A stretch of 64,000 nt of DNA from positions 1,860,001 to 1,924,000 of the forward strand of contig VCCP01000008.1 of assembly GCA_005765155.1 (NCBI GenBank), written 5' to 3'. Within the stretch, counting starts at the first letter, position 1; each line of letters begins with the position of its first letter. The notes beneath the pieces were generated by a model. It made no database searches. It was not told the origin of the DNA and worked only from the letters and a program-made list of their open reading frames with translations. A program made the position numbers and the translations under genes. This DNA comes from Zelopaecilomyces penicillatus. Lineage: Eukaryota > Ascomycota > Sordariomycetes > Hypocreales > Pseudodiploosporaceae. Of the stretch, positions 36,821 through 48,029 are shown piece by piece.

Positions 36821-38900
36821 TTCTTCAGCCCAACTTCTAGCTTCATCGAAGACACACGAACTTGTATGAGCAATTGCCTATATGAAAGTAGGTAGCCCCC
36901 CATTCCATCTCCACCTCCATCCGTCTGAGCCGCCCCCATCGTCAAAAGTACGGCTGGGTGAATTGTGTGTGTGTGAGATCCCTCCCGCCAGGCCTTTCCA
37001 CAACTATTCTAAACGACGGGACATCCGGGCAAGCCACAGTCCCCACTGGGCTTGGCTTGGCGATGTGTTTTGACAGCAAGGCACGATGTGTCTTATGTAT
37101 TATATGGGATCAAGTGACCGCCTTGAAGCGAGTTTGGGAGTTATACTCCACCAGGTGGAGGATACGATGTCGGTTATCACAACCATGAACCATCAACCAA
37201 GGCAGGGGAAGAGAGGTTTTGTCGAAGGAGAAATTGTCGGCCGGAAGCCCGGTTTGTTTATGGAAAAGGTGCTCCAATCGGAAATTTCAGAATGCCTTCC
37301 GGGATGTTTGCAAGAACCTGTGGAGTAGAAATGACATGGGGGTGTTACAAGGGGGTGTTTGTTTTGTGCATGCCTAGACTCGGTGTTAATATTGTACAGT
37401 ATGCTACCATACAAATCAATAAAGAAAAGAAGAAAGCAACTTCCCAATCCGAATATATTTCCCCCCTCCATCTAGATCGAGAAGAGGACAATACAGGATT
37501 CCTCGGGTCTTGAAAATCCGCCGCAAACCGGCCGATGCACTAGAGTAGGTTGGATGACTGTTGTTACATTCCGCACCTCAACTCTTTACTTACTTACCAC
37601 TCTCCCAGTTTATCCGTAGAATGTTACAAGAAAGTCTCCCCCGCAGTTTATCCCCCCCCCCCCCGCATATTCTGTTGCTCAATACAGTTGGAAACGCCGT
37701 GTGTAAAATACCCAGCCTGGTGAAAGGGTCCGAGACAAAGGTAAGCGGCTGGACTCTCATATCAGGCTGAGCAGCCGCGGCACGAGCCTACGACGCTTCC
37801 CCGTTCTGGGAATATGTAGGGCTTTTCTTTTGTTGCAAGGGGCATTTGCATGCATGTGGGAAAAAGGAAAAAAAGGGTCGGCAGAGTCGATCAATTAGCT
37901 CCACATTGGCTGTTTTGAAAATCTGATATAGGGCTAATCTCAACAAGGCGGGATGAATCGAGTCCCCAGCTTTTGCAGATTTGGTGGCGGCCAATCGTGG
38001 AGATGATGATTGCTGGGGTATTGTATGGAATTTGGTTCGTTAACCTTGTGACTTTTACAGGCATAAGTGGAGTGGTATCTATGTATAATAGCACAACATC
38101 CTCGCAGGTGATGTTTGTTTGATGGACTACATTTCCCACTAATCAAGATGGTGCCCGCTCCCCCGCATTTTTTGTTATGAAAGATATCTGGGGTTGGATG
38201 ATGCGGGAGGGAGGTATCTCGGAGGGAGAGTGGCAATGTAACGGGTTGTTTCTACGTGATACTACGACGTGCGTGTGTGTGCTGGGTACGTAGATAGAAA
38301 CAGGTATCTGGGTGCGTATTGTTCATTTAGCTTGCCCAGTAATATTGGACTTTAAAACGACGATCTTGAATATACAAAACACAACAAAATAGCCTTTTGC
38401 CAGCGTGATCTTTGACTTGCGATGGAACTGGCAATGCTAATGCCTGTACTATTAAAGGTCATGTTTCAGTTCCGATTCGTCTTCCGGCTAGAATGACTCA
38501 GCCAATGTGGACCACGACCCTCACCCATCTTGGTAGATCACCCATCCCATTTAAATCTTTTGTTGTCTCTTTATTTAAATTCATTTTACTCTTCTCTATT
38601 CACTTCTTGTTCTATCCTAACCTGAAGCTACACTCACTGAAAGATAATCTGTCACATTGAATCGATTCTGCCTTACAATGGGGTCACACCCACCATCAAC
38701 AACTGCGCTGACGTTTGCAGCGTCTTATATTTTTATTACTGTTTCAGCTTCTAGTGTATGAGTCAGCCGAGATCCCCTCGGGTGCGCAGCGCATAAACGT
38801 CTGCTGTCATCCAGCCTTGGCCACGCATTGCCTCTCTTATTAACGTGATCACAGCTTACCTACCTCACCATACTAAGTTTCATCCTCTTCTGCCTTTCCC

Positions 38901-38942
38901 TAGTCGTTAGTCGTTAGTCGTTAGTTGTTAGTTGTTAGTCGT
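38901..38942 (+). repeat. Tandem heptamer array TAGTCGT/TAGTTGT, 6 units
   Basis: Six contiguous 7-nt units: three TAGTCGT, two TAGTTGT, one TAGTCGT. The variants differ by one C/T. The array ends about 240 bases before the start codon at 39184. Confidence 0.9.
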
Positions 38943-39183
38943 AGTACCTGTACATATGGGGATCTGCACCCAGCATTCCAGCACGGAATCAGGCACCATC
39001 ATGCGCACCGTCCACATACATCTCGTAGCTCCATCCTAAACTTTGTAGAATATCGATCCATCATTTCTCGATGCGACAAACCAAACACTGACCCTACCCA
39101 AATCTCGCGTTGCTGCTTTCACATTACATTCATTGAAAAACGCGCAAAAATATATACGACATCATTTCAACTCTCTCACAATC

Positions 39184-40698
39184 ATGTTTGGATCGTCGTC
39201 CTCCACAGCACCGACTCACACCGTCGCCGTGACGCCCGTCACTGGCAGTCCTGCGCCGAAAGACGCGGCCGACAAGGCGCATCACAACAAAGATGGCAGC
39301 AAAGGTGTTTTCCATAACCCCTGGGCGAGCTACAAGGAGCCCGAGGGAGATGTCATTGTCACCATCATGAAGGCGTGAGTGGCGCTGAAGCATTTTTGCT
39401 TCTCTCAATTCATAAACTGACCACGATGTGATGTATAGACGAGGTCGATTCAGCTTGTACACACAGTGAGTGACCCCCCCTTTCAAAATGACAAGATATT
39501 TGAATGCAAAAAAGCTCACACGATTGAAATCTAGTCCATCTACCGCCGAGGCCCATGTATGTAACGCGTACGCGCCGTTTGTCGCATTCCACTAACCCTG
39601 GATCCTAGATGCCAATTACTACCCCGACCTTTACAACAGAGCGCTTCGGGACAGATCCTAATAACCTGAGAGCGACATGGCTTGGGCACGCCTGTTGGCT
39701 GATTGAGTTCCCCTCGGGCCTTCGAGTCTTGTTTGACCCTGTGATGACGGACCGGTGCTCGCCGACCCAGTGGTTTGGACCCAAGCGGTTCTCGCAGCCG
39801 CCGTGCCAGATCAAAGACATTCCCATTGTGGATGCCGTCATTATTTCTCACGACCATTATGATCACGTATGTTCTTTTGCCACTTATGATTACCTGGTCA
39901 TAATTCAACCAACGAACACATACACTGACTCATCTTCGGAACGTATAGTTGAGCTACCCCGGTATCAAGGAGATCCAGAAACACTTCCCCAAGGCTCATT
40001 TCTTCGTGCCCCTCGGCAACGAGAGCTGGTTCCACTCATCCGGCATCAAGAGCGTCACCGAGCTCGATTGGTGGGAGGAGGCGGACCTTACCCTGACCTT
40101 TGGAGCGGACGGAGAGTTGAAGCAGGGCAGTGAATCCATCGCCTCGTCTACCGATCGAACCATCACCGGCCGCTTCTCATGTCTCCCCTGCCAGCACAAC
40201 ACCGGCCGCACTCCGTTTGGCATGAACAAGACACTGTGGGCCTCTTGGGCCGTCAAGTCGCCTGCCTCGTCAGCAGCCGACGCAGTCTCCGGGTCCGTGT
40301 ACTTTGGCGGCGACACAGCGTACCGCTCCGTCCCCCATCTCGAGAACCAGGACGACGACTACGGCCCGGACTACGAGGATCTCCCCAGATGCCCCGTCTT
40401 TGCTCAGATTGGCGAACTCCACGGCCCGTTCTCGCTGGGCCTCTTACCTATTGGCTCCTATGAGCACCGAGCGCTGCTGGGACATTTGCACTCGAGCCCG
40501 CGTGATTCCGTCGAGATCTTTTCTGATACGAAGTGCAAGCGGGCGCTGGGCATGCATTGGGGTACTTGGGTGATGAGTGATGAGGATGTTCGGGATCCGC
40601 CGATTAAACTGGCGGAGGCGTTGGTTACAAGGAAGCTTCCGGCCAAGGGGACGTTTGATGTGTGTGCCTTGGGAGAGAGCACCTTGATAGCTATTTGA
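39184..40698 (+). CDS. NAPE-PLD-like metallo-beta-lactamase-fold hydrolase
   Basis: Five exons: 39184..39374, 39439..39465 (27 nt), 39535..39556 (22 nt), 39609..39866 and 39949..40698. All introns have GT...AG ends and all phases close; the product is 415 aa. The metal-binding signature SHDHYDH (His161, His163, Asp165, His166) sits right before the last intron. The family-typical TWLGHACWLIEFPSGLRVLFDPV precedes it, and VYFGGDTAY, IGSYEHRALLGHLHSSP and ALGMHWGTWVMSDE follow. This order matches N-acyl-phosphatidylethanolamine phospholipase D (human NAPE-PLD, yeast Fmp30), a zinc enzyme that releases N-acylethanolamines from membrane phospholipid. No signal peptide is visible. The two tiny exons encode only the linker from ARGRFSLYT to HPSTAEAH and could be missed by gene finders. 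Substrate is inferred from family. Confidence 0.85.
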
Positions 40699-41932
40699 AT
40701 GCTTGGATGGGATAGTTACGTATATACTGAGAAGGCACATTGGACTGGCGTTGGAATGCTGAGATAGAATTGCTTTTACTGCACAACATATATGATTGTA
40801 CCTTTTTTCATAATTTGTTGTTTGTCGTCAAATTCAGGTAAACCGTGGTGAAGCTCCATGTGCGTCATTATCACATGTGATTATGGGTGTTTTGATCATC
40901 AACGCCACGGAACTACACTGTCTAGAGAGTCGCGACACTCGTAAAGCATCACGTACTCCTCATCGCATTCTACTTCTTACTCCTCAAACTGTGAGACATT
41001 CCAATTCCAACGAGCAGCCGCGTGGTGCACCACTGGTGGCAGCCTTGCTATTGAATCTACCTTTCATGACATGCACACTAAACACAGCATGTCATGCCTA
41101 GATGCGGGATAATGAGGCGCACAATCCCCCATTCCGTAGCATTCAAGCTCGTAGCCGATGAGTAATATTTCCCATTCGGTATAGCATGGACCCTGTAAGC
41201 CAAAAGCCACCTCACAGGAACAAAAATCCGCTCGACTCGTGGTCCAGCAAAAAAAAACCCTGAAACACTATTAGTCAGTGGGGTTCCTTCAGGCTGATGA
41301 TGGGAAATGGCAAACCAAAAGTACAGGTACTGGGCCATGTATCGGTACTTGGACAGCTTCTTTGAAGGAGGGGGGGATCATGCTGCACGCTTGTGTCCCG
41401 ATACGGATTGGCGGGCCACTTACGGAGTCCGGCAAGCGTCCGGGGATCGTAGAAGCATCACGGAAAGTCTCTGTAGAATGGAGTCATACGATTGTTGGGG
41501 TGGGTAGTATTGATTGTATTATATAGAAGGAAATTAGAGGGAATATGTTGTGTTGAGTAACTATCTCCAATATGGTACAGCTAGTTTAGTTCCCTTGGAT
41601 TCAGCCCTCTGTAACGAGTAATTGGTATGGAAATAAACATCACAAAGCGTAATTACACCACAATGCAAACAGCCAAGTCTATGCAAAACGCCCAAGCGCA
41701 TATGCTCCAAATGATGAAATCAAAACTGGGTATAAATTATGGCATCATCAAAAGTCAGTCTAGCAATGCACTAAATAACTGTAGGCGACTTTGGCCTGAA
41801 ATTCATCATGCAGCGTCCAAAAGAATGCACCCATCCATCGCGCACATTCCCAATCAGCCCCGTCATTTTCAGGCTTGGATCATTACTTGTCTTTTTTCTT
41901 TCTTTCTCATTCTTCCCAAGCCCGCCAATCAC
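40699..41932. other. Convergent intergenic region
   Basis: 3' flanks of the NAPE-PLD-like gene (+) and the reductase/epimerase gene (-). No supported gene; the open frames present are short and have no recognisable family. Confidence 0.5.
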
Positions 41933-42857
41933 TTACTTGGACTTGGCAAACGCCCTCATGCCCTCTACACCAATACATCTTCCGCCATGCGAGCTACCCT
42001 CTAGTGTCATATCCTTACCATCGCTCTTCGCCAGATGCACCAGCATACCACCAAGCTCCTGAGACGTGCCCAAAAGCCTCCACTGCAGGTACCGCGCAAT
42101 CGGCATGCCCACGTAGTTTGCAATGTATTTGGTGATGGTGAGGCGCTTGAGGAAGGGCTTGATGGAGTCATGGGTCTTGTAGTCGATGCCGCCGGGCCGC
42201 ACGCAGTAGACGTTGAGCGAGGGGATTCCGGAGACGCCGCCGGTCTTGTCGGGCTCGTCGACGACGGGGTAGTTGCTCTTGGTTGGGTCGTTGTGGAGTT
42301 TGAGGAGGGCGCGTTCGGCTTTGGCTTTGATGGCGTAGACGTAGTGTTGTTCGTGGACATCGCAGTCGTCGTCTGTATATATAATAAGTCGTTTGCTCTG
42401 TGGTGACTGGGGTGACTGGGGTTCATTCTAGGGGTAAAGCTACTCACGAGAAACGTAGACAAAGTTGAAGCTGTCGCTGACGGTGGCTAGAATCTTGGCT
42501 GCAATAGCAGGCAGATCAATGTGACCATACTCGTATTGTCTGTGAATTATACAACATTAACAATCACCATCTTCACAGGATGCTGGAACTGATTGACACT
42601 CACTCTTTGGAGTTGCCCATATAAGGCGGGCCAAGCGCCCAGATGCAGCCATGTGCACCCTTGATCTTGGCCAATGTCTCCTCGCTAAAGACAGACATGT
42701 CGGGCTGAATGAGAACCTCAATCTTGGCGTGGCCCTCGGCCTGCTTGACTGGTTTTCGGGAGATGATGGTGACCTTGTCGACGTCGGAGTCGTTGATGAG
42801 CATGTCGAGGGACGCCGCGCCCACGAGGCCGGTTGCGCCAAAGAGAAGGATATGCAT
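41933..42857 (-). CDS. NAD(P)-binding Rossmann-fold reductase/epimerase-like protein
   Basis: Three exons on the minus strand, 42857..42604, 42539..42448 and 42372..41933, with introns of 64 and 75 nt in phase; the product is 261 aa. The N-terminus MHILLFGATGLVGAASLDML carries the GxxGxxG dinucleotide-binding loop of extended or atypical SDRs. VTIISRKP and CIWALGPP follow, then FNFVYVSH and HYVYAIKAKAERAL, where Tyr-x-x-x-Lys (YAIK) fits the SDR catalytic pair, and later NVYCVRPGGID. It is probably cytosolic, with no signal peptide. The substrate is unknown. It lies divergent from, and 1.25 kb from, the Kex2-type precursor gene at 44112, so a role in a small peptide pathway is conceivable but untested. 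Yeast-type relatives are annotated only as nucleoside-diphosphate-sugar-epimerase-like. Confidence 0.75.
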
Positions 42858-44111
42858 GGTGGGATGTGGTATAATGGACGTTGAAATCGGGTTTGTAAGT
42901 GTCTCAAGTGCCGGCTCTTGAGATTATTAGGGAGAGGATTGTATTTAAATGCTGTTGTAGGAGAATGATTTTGGGTGTTTTTAAAGGCTCCAGCTTTGAT
43001 CTTTATCCAAAAACTCTCACAGGCAACAGATGGAGAGGTAAAGTACCCTCGTACCAGGGCTCGTTCTCTGTCTTACATAGAGTTGGACAGGGGTTCAGCA
43101 TAATACCGCAGGGATTATTACGGGCAGATCGACATCTCAGGTACCGGTACAGAAGAGGCGGGGGATGAATCTGACAGAAGTAGCTTTGGTAGGGGGAGTT
43201 GGCCACGCATGATCAGACTCATTCAGGGCTAGGAGGATGAAAGGACAGGTGGCTTGGTTAGGATTGGTTCGTCGTTGGACTGTGCGACCGTACAAGACGG
43301 AGGTATGTCGCTGTAGCATTCCCAACATCGTTTCTCGTTCTTTTTTCCTCTTCCTTCTTCTTTTCACTATAATTATTCACATTCATATTCTCACTCTTAT
43401 GCTCGTACAAAGTCTCTGCTGATAGGATTCTGTTGCTCGTGCTTATTCACTAATGAGTGAGATGGTCTGTGAGGGTATCACCACTAACAGCCACCAAACA
43501 GCCCAGCACAGATCCTTTGCACACGCAATACCACTCCAACAGCCATCCACGCGTGGTTAGATGTGTGTTGGTTCCTGTGCAGAGTCGCCTTTGGCTGACG
43601 CTCCCCACGGGGAGGTTGGTTATATATAACCCACGACGTTGCTCTAGAAAGTGTGCTTGACTCTTGAAGCTTCTTCACACTTGGCGTAGTCGGGCGCTAT
43701 TCAGAAGCCCCATGGCATCTACCCTTCTCTGTTCTCTGTGCCGTGTGGGGGTAACGCTCCAATACCACGTAGTAGACTGAAGGAACCATCCTTTTTGAAA
43801 GATGTCACCCTGTTCACGGCTCAGAGGCGAACCACGGCGCCACATTGGCGGAGCAGTTCTCGGCCAATTCCCAGCTAGTGCGCTGTTTTCAAGCCCAGTC
43901 CGATCATCTACACCCCAGAAAGGAAGCTGGAAGCTGGGGAAGTCAGGGGGACAACGTTGGGGTAACCACGCTAAATCCTTCCAAGATTATATACATACGT
44001 GATCCCTCTCCCGCTGTCTTCAAGCCCATCTTTTGTAAAAAGACGCTCATCTTCTTTACCTCAATTATTATCACTTTGCTATTATTATCATCATCAAAAC
44101 ACCTTGCCAAC
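42858..44111. other. Divergent intergenic region with promoters on both sides
   Basis: No supported gene. A frame in phase with the 44112 gene is open from 43845, but the ATG at 44112 opens a clean signal peptide and is preferred. A CT-rich tract lies at 43340-43400. Confidence 0.5.
43987..43994 (+). promoter_or_regulatory. TATA-like box of the Kex2-type precursor gene
   Basis: TTATATAC lies about 120 bases before the ATG at 44112 and is followed by a CT-rich leader, as in many fungal secreted-protein genes. Confidence 0.45.
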
Positions 44112-44411
44112 ATGAAGTTCACTGCATTCCTCGTCGTCGCCATCTCGGGCGTTGCATTCGCGCTCCCGTCCCCGTCGGCGGACAAGCCAGTCCACGACCT
44201 GACCAACCTCAAGTACCGCAACAAGCTGCCCATTGCGAAAATCGCCGTGGAGAAGCGCGCTGAAGCTCCCCGACCAGTCAAGGATAACCGCGGGCTTCAC
44301 TACTCGCGCAATCTGCCCATGGCAAAGACTCCGGCGAAGAAGCGGGAAGCGGAGGATGATCCCAACCTGCGACACGCTCACCACGTCCCTGCCAAGGAAG
44401 CTTTCTGGTAG
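44112..44411 (+). CDS. Secreted Kex2-processed repeat precursor (candidate peptide/RiPP precursor)
   Basis: A single exon of 99 aa. Signal peptide MKFTAFLVVAISGVAFA, probable cleavage after Ala17. The mature part holds two Kex2-type dibasic sites, KR 48-49 and KKR 76-78. Each is followed by Ala/Glu-type dipeptides (AEAP, EAED) such as those trimmed by dipeptidyl aminopeptidases in alpha-factor maturation. Each block carries a degenerate repeat: LKYRNKLPIAK (33-43), LHYSRNLPMAK (62-72) and LRHAHHVPAK (86-95). This architecture (signal, repeats, Kex2 sites) defines fungal KEP proteins, which include mating pheromone precursors and the precursors of dikaritin-type ribosomal peptides. The repeats are imperfect, so a cyclic peptide family is not proven. 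No Cys is present. I do not recognise the peptide. A frame open upstream to 43845 is ignored because the ATG at 44112 starts the signal peptide. Confidence 0.75.
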   Translation: MKFTAFLVVAISGVAFALPSPSADKPVHDLTNLKYRNKLPIAKIAVEKRAEAPRPVKDNRGLHYSRNLPMAKTPAKKREAEDDPNLRHAHHVPAKEAFW

Positions 44412-44757
44412 ACCAAGTGCTGGAATGCTTTGCACTACCCTATGTATGTGATTCTCAAGACTCCCTTTAGACAGCACCTGTTTGGTATCTAGCTCTGACC
44501 TTTGTCAACACAGCAGTGTAGTATATACAACACATTTATTGTTCGGTTCTTCTGTGTTATAGCTTTAGTAGTATATACTTTACCAGTACATAAATATTGA
44601 TATTTGCCTATCTTTATGCCTGTGACTCTGTTGTGATATCAGATGTTAAATCACGGGCGCAAGACTACCAAACATACTTGAAACAACATAAATTCGCTTT
44701 AATAACAAACATCACATTCCAAACTACTAAAATGCAAAATTAACAAATTATTTACAC
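44412..44757. other. Short convergent intergenic region
   Basis: AT-rich 3' flanks of the precursor gene and the metallopeptidase gene, with no other signal seen. Confidence 0.5.
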
Positions 44758-46436
44758 TCAAGACCAAGCAAAGTAGGAAGCCCCAGCACTGTACATGACC
44801 GAATCCCACCAACTCTGAAGGTGCCAGGTAATACCCGTATTCGTCACCGACGACGTACTCAACCGCAGCCGCAAATTCTTGCTGTGCGCATAGTCGAACG
44901 AATTAATCGCCATAATCACCTTGGGCGTCGCCGAAAACGCAGTCGCAAAATTACAAGTCGCCGAGTTCTCCGCACGTGGGTTATTCCACGGCCGCACATC
45001 CTCCGTGCTAAACGAACCACTCGTGACGCCGGCTTGGTCAGAAGGGTAGGCGAGCCAAGTCACACCGGCACTGTAAAGGACCGAGTCAGCCCACGAGTCT
45101 GCGTTGATGGTGAAACCTGTGTTGTCGATGTTGCTGGGGTACACCTTGATGCGCCAGTTCTTGTTCTTGTCCATGTCGAGGGATTGCAGCCAGGTGATGA
45201 CTTTGGGAGCGGACTTGAAGGGCGTGGCGAAGTTGATGCGTTTGGAGTTTTGGAGGCGAGGCTGGTTCCAGGGTCGGATTTCTTGGGTGTTGAAGACGCC
45301 GGTTTGCATGTAGTTGAAGCGGGAGCTCTTCTCGAGGAAGGTCATGGAGGCCGAGTAGAGGGTGGTGTCTGCCCAGCTTTGGATGGTGGCCTTGAACTCC
45401 TCAGTGTTGGCGTCGCTGGCCGTCGCGGTGATGCGGATGTTGGCAGCGGCGCTGATGTCAAGCGAAGTGAGGCCCAGGGGCAGCTCAGGCACAGCATCGT
45501 ACTTTTTCTGGAAGTAGATGGTCTTGTTTGTGTCGGCCTGTGGTTTGTCCCACGGACGGACCTCCATGGTGTTGAACTGCCCAGCGTCAAAGGCATCGGA
45601 TGGGTAGCAGAACTTGGCGTACTGCTTATCCAGAGCAGACAGACTATCGTTGCTTTTGGTGCCCTTGCCATTGGTGGTCCAGCTAGCAGGGAAGTAGTAC
45701 AGCATGACGCTGTCTGGATCAAAGTTTGTCGCCTGGGTATCTTCCAGGGTGTAGAGCGTGAACATGTTTTGGTCAACCTTGGTCTTGTTCCAGTTGTTGG
45801 GAGGTCCGCCAAGGTCCTTGTATACTTGGTCCTTGTTCCATGGGATGCTTGCGTATGGGCTCTCATGTTCATGGACAGCGCCGAGGGCGTGGCCAAACTC
45901 GTGGAGAATGACGGAGCGGATTTCGCCTTCTCCCTTGTTGTCGTTGATCCATCCCAGGTTCATGGATGGACGTTTCTGGGAGCTGAACCAGGAACAGTCT
46001 GTTCCCAAGTAGGACCAAGATCCTAGACCAGGGTTGAAGGAGATGTAAATATCCATTTCTCCAGAATCAACAAAGGCGAACTTGATGTTGGCGTATTGCG
46101 TCCACTCTGGGGCGTACTTTTTGACTTGATCCTACATTGCTTGTGAGTCACTGGCCACTTCAAGAATGTTTACAAGGTGTGATGTAAATATACCTTTTGC
46201 CAGTTGGTGCCACCTTCAAAGCCAATCTTGAGTTCACGGCCAGGCAGCCAGAACTTTCGAGTCATCATGGCAAGACCCAAAGGGCCGCCAGGGGCAGTTG
46301 GGGCAGGGGGAAACGTGAGAGATCCATTTCGAGGGTTCTCTCCAACGGCATTGGCAACACTCTCCTTGGGCGAGATGGTGTCTTCATCATTGACACCAAG
46401 AATCTTGGTGAAGCAGATGGGTCCGTACGAATCCAT
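44758..46436 (-). CDS. Zinc metallopeptidase (metzincin, M12-like) with three C-terminal H-type lectin domains
   Basis: Two exons on the minus strand, 46436..46194 and 46131..44758, with a 62-nt intron in phase 0; the product is 538 aa. The catalytic domain has the zinc motif HEFGHALGAVHEH (from His158) and a Met-turn SVMLYY about 65 residues later, the metzincin arrangement closest to astacin-like M12 enzymes of fungi and bacteria. It is followed by three tandem ~85-residue repeats, each starting with a Gly-Phe/Ser-(N/S)-T-x-(E/D)-(V/I)-R-P-W motif (FNTMEVRPW, FNTQEIRPW, FSTEDVRPW) and ending near QSWADTTLYSA or QSWWDSVMYSA. These match H-type lectin domains, which bind GalNAc/Gal in discoidin and snail agglutinin. 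No signal peptide is visible (MDSYGPICFTKIL), so the site of action is unclear. The start at 46436 is the first ATG; the frame is open further upstream only through a TTG. Confidence 0.85.
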
Positions 46437-46557
46437 GATTGCAGATGTAAAAAAGTTTATCAAGTAGGAGGGGGATTGTCACAAATGCTGGTCAGGGTGA
46501 AGCTGAAGAATTTCTTGGATTCAAATGGACTCTGCCAGACATCAGAGACAGTTTCTC

Positions 46558-46564
46558 TTTTATA
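46558..46564 (-). promoter_or_regulatory. TATA-like box of the metallopeptidase gene
   Basis: The minus strand reads TATAAAA, about 122 bases upstream of the ATG at 46436. Confidence 0.5.
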
Positions 46565-48029
46565 GACAAAACTCTACAATGAGAAAACAGTGAAAAGAGA
46601 CATAACAATACAGGTTCCATCACAACTTGAACCGCTTGTGCCCGCAATATCTTGTGGCTTGGCCGAGACCAGCGTTCGAAAAATAGACAGTATGCATTAT
46701 CATCACATCGATGCAGGCGATTTTGGAATTTATTGGACAATAAAACCGCCAAATGGCGTTGAGCTGAGCTGTGAGTCTCTCTGTTTGCTCATGATCATGA
46801 CGTTCATGGTGTTCTGGACAGTGATCGATGTGTGCTTTGCCATCCAATGGACGACGGGCGCGGGAACGGCTGAAGGCTGTGGCGTTTGAGGGGAAGCTTG
46901 CTGCCGAGCAAATAGCACATGCATCACTAGATAGAGAGGGTGTGGCGGATAGGTTTTGGATCAAAACTACTGGGTGAGGCTTGAGTTCATTAATGAATCG
47001 GGCGTTGTGGGTGCCGTCTTGTGGCGGTTGGCTGGTCCGTCGTGCGGATAACTACGGATATAGCCGTCGGCGTATCTTTGGTGTTGACACTAACAAAACC
47101 ACAGGGCGCTTAGACCCTTCGGGTGTTGTCGCGTTCAACTCCTGGAACTCCTGGAACTCTCTAACTCATCTCTTACAAGGACCTTTCTTTTAAGTCTATA
47201 TGGTCTGACACTGACATTGAGCTTATGATTGGACGGCATGATCGTCCTGCTGCCTGCCAACTGTCATGGACAATAAGGGAATGCAAAGAAAGGATCGTCT
47301 TAATATAAGCTTGACTTGCAAGCTTAGACGGATTTAACTCTACCTGTGCCGCCGCAAACACGGGGTCTCAAAGCATCTGCCCCTCTATAATCCCTTTAAC
47401 ATTAACATTGAATCCATATGCGCACCACTCGTAATTCAAGGTATGTAACACCTCTAGCATCGCGCATCGTTAGCACGTCTGCTTGTGGACATCTTGACAA
47501 TGCATACCGGCGATACCACCCTATAAGTCTGGGGCTGCGGTAAATGCCGGGGCCGATTTACCCGTTCTTGGCAGACAGTCTTTGGGGGATTTTTGCCCTT
47601 CGGACAAGACAAGTTGCGACCTCCGAGTGTGGGTTGCGTGTGTTCATGACGACGCTGTTTGAGAGTGCAAGAGATCGACTGCCCAATGTGAAACAGTGTT
47701 GGGAATGCGCGGAAGAGCGTCGCAGCGCAGGAACAGGAGGAATGAATGAATGAATTGAATGGAGAAATGGAGTGAATTATTATGTTGATCGCCGTGGTAA
47801 GAGCAGAGACCTGACTTATTTTTATAGACGGAACACTCATGGTAACTCATGTGTGCTATTTTTTTTTTTATGTCGCCTTCTCATTTCTTGGCAACACTCT
47901 TTTCTATATGATGGAACACCCGGGCATCGACTCAACCTCTTGGCAGAGACGTCGGAAGGCTTGGAAGTTTGGAAACGCCCAGACGGATATCTCGGTGGTG
48001 CAGAAACAGAAGCTCCACTTGGGAATCCT

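Larger units (their letters stand above)
36744..39183. other. Divergent intergenic region GH17 - NAPE-PLD-like gene
   Basis: No supported gene in 2.4 kb. It contains a 13-nt C run (37652..37664) and a tandem heptamer array (38901..38942) close to the right-hand gene. Short open frames show no domains. Confidence 0.5.

Noticed and set aside
43845..44111. In-frame N-terminal extension of the Kex2-type precursor
   Set aside because: It would bury a clean signal peptide that starts at 44112, and a TATA-like box lies inside it.
14630..44411. Tyrosinase and Kex2 precursor as one ustiloxin-like cluster
   Set aside because: Ustiloxin clusters do include a tyrosinase, but here the two genes lie 27 kb apart with housekeeping genes (ARL8, RPA135) in between and no UstYa gene is visible, so a shared cluster is not supported.
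44821..46026. 401-codon open frame on the + strand
   Set aside because: It is antisense to the metallopeptidase/lectin gene, whose minus-strand protein has clear domains; the plus-strand product is a codon-bias shadow.
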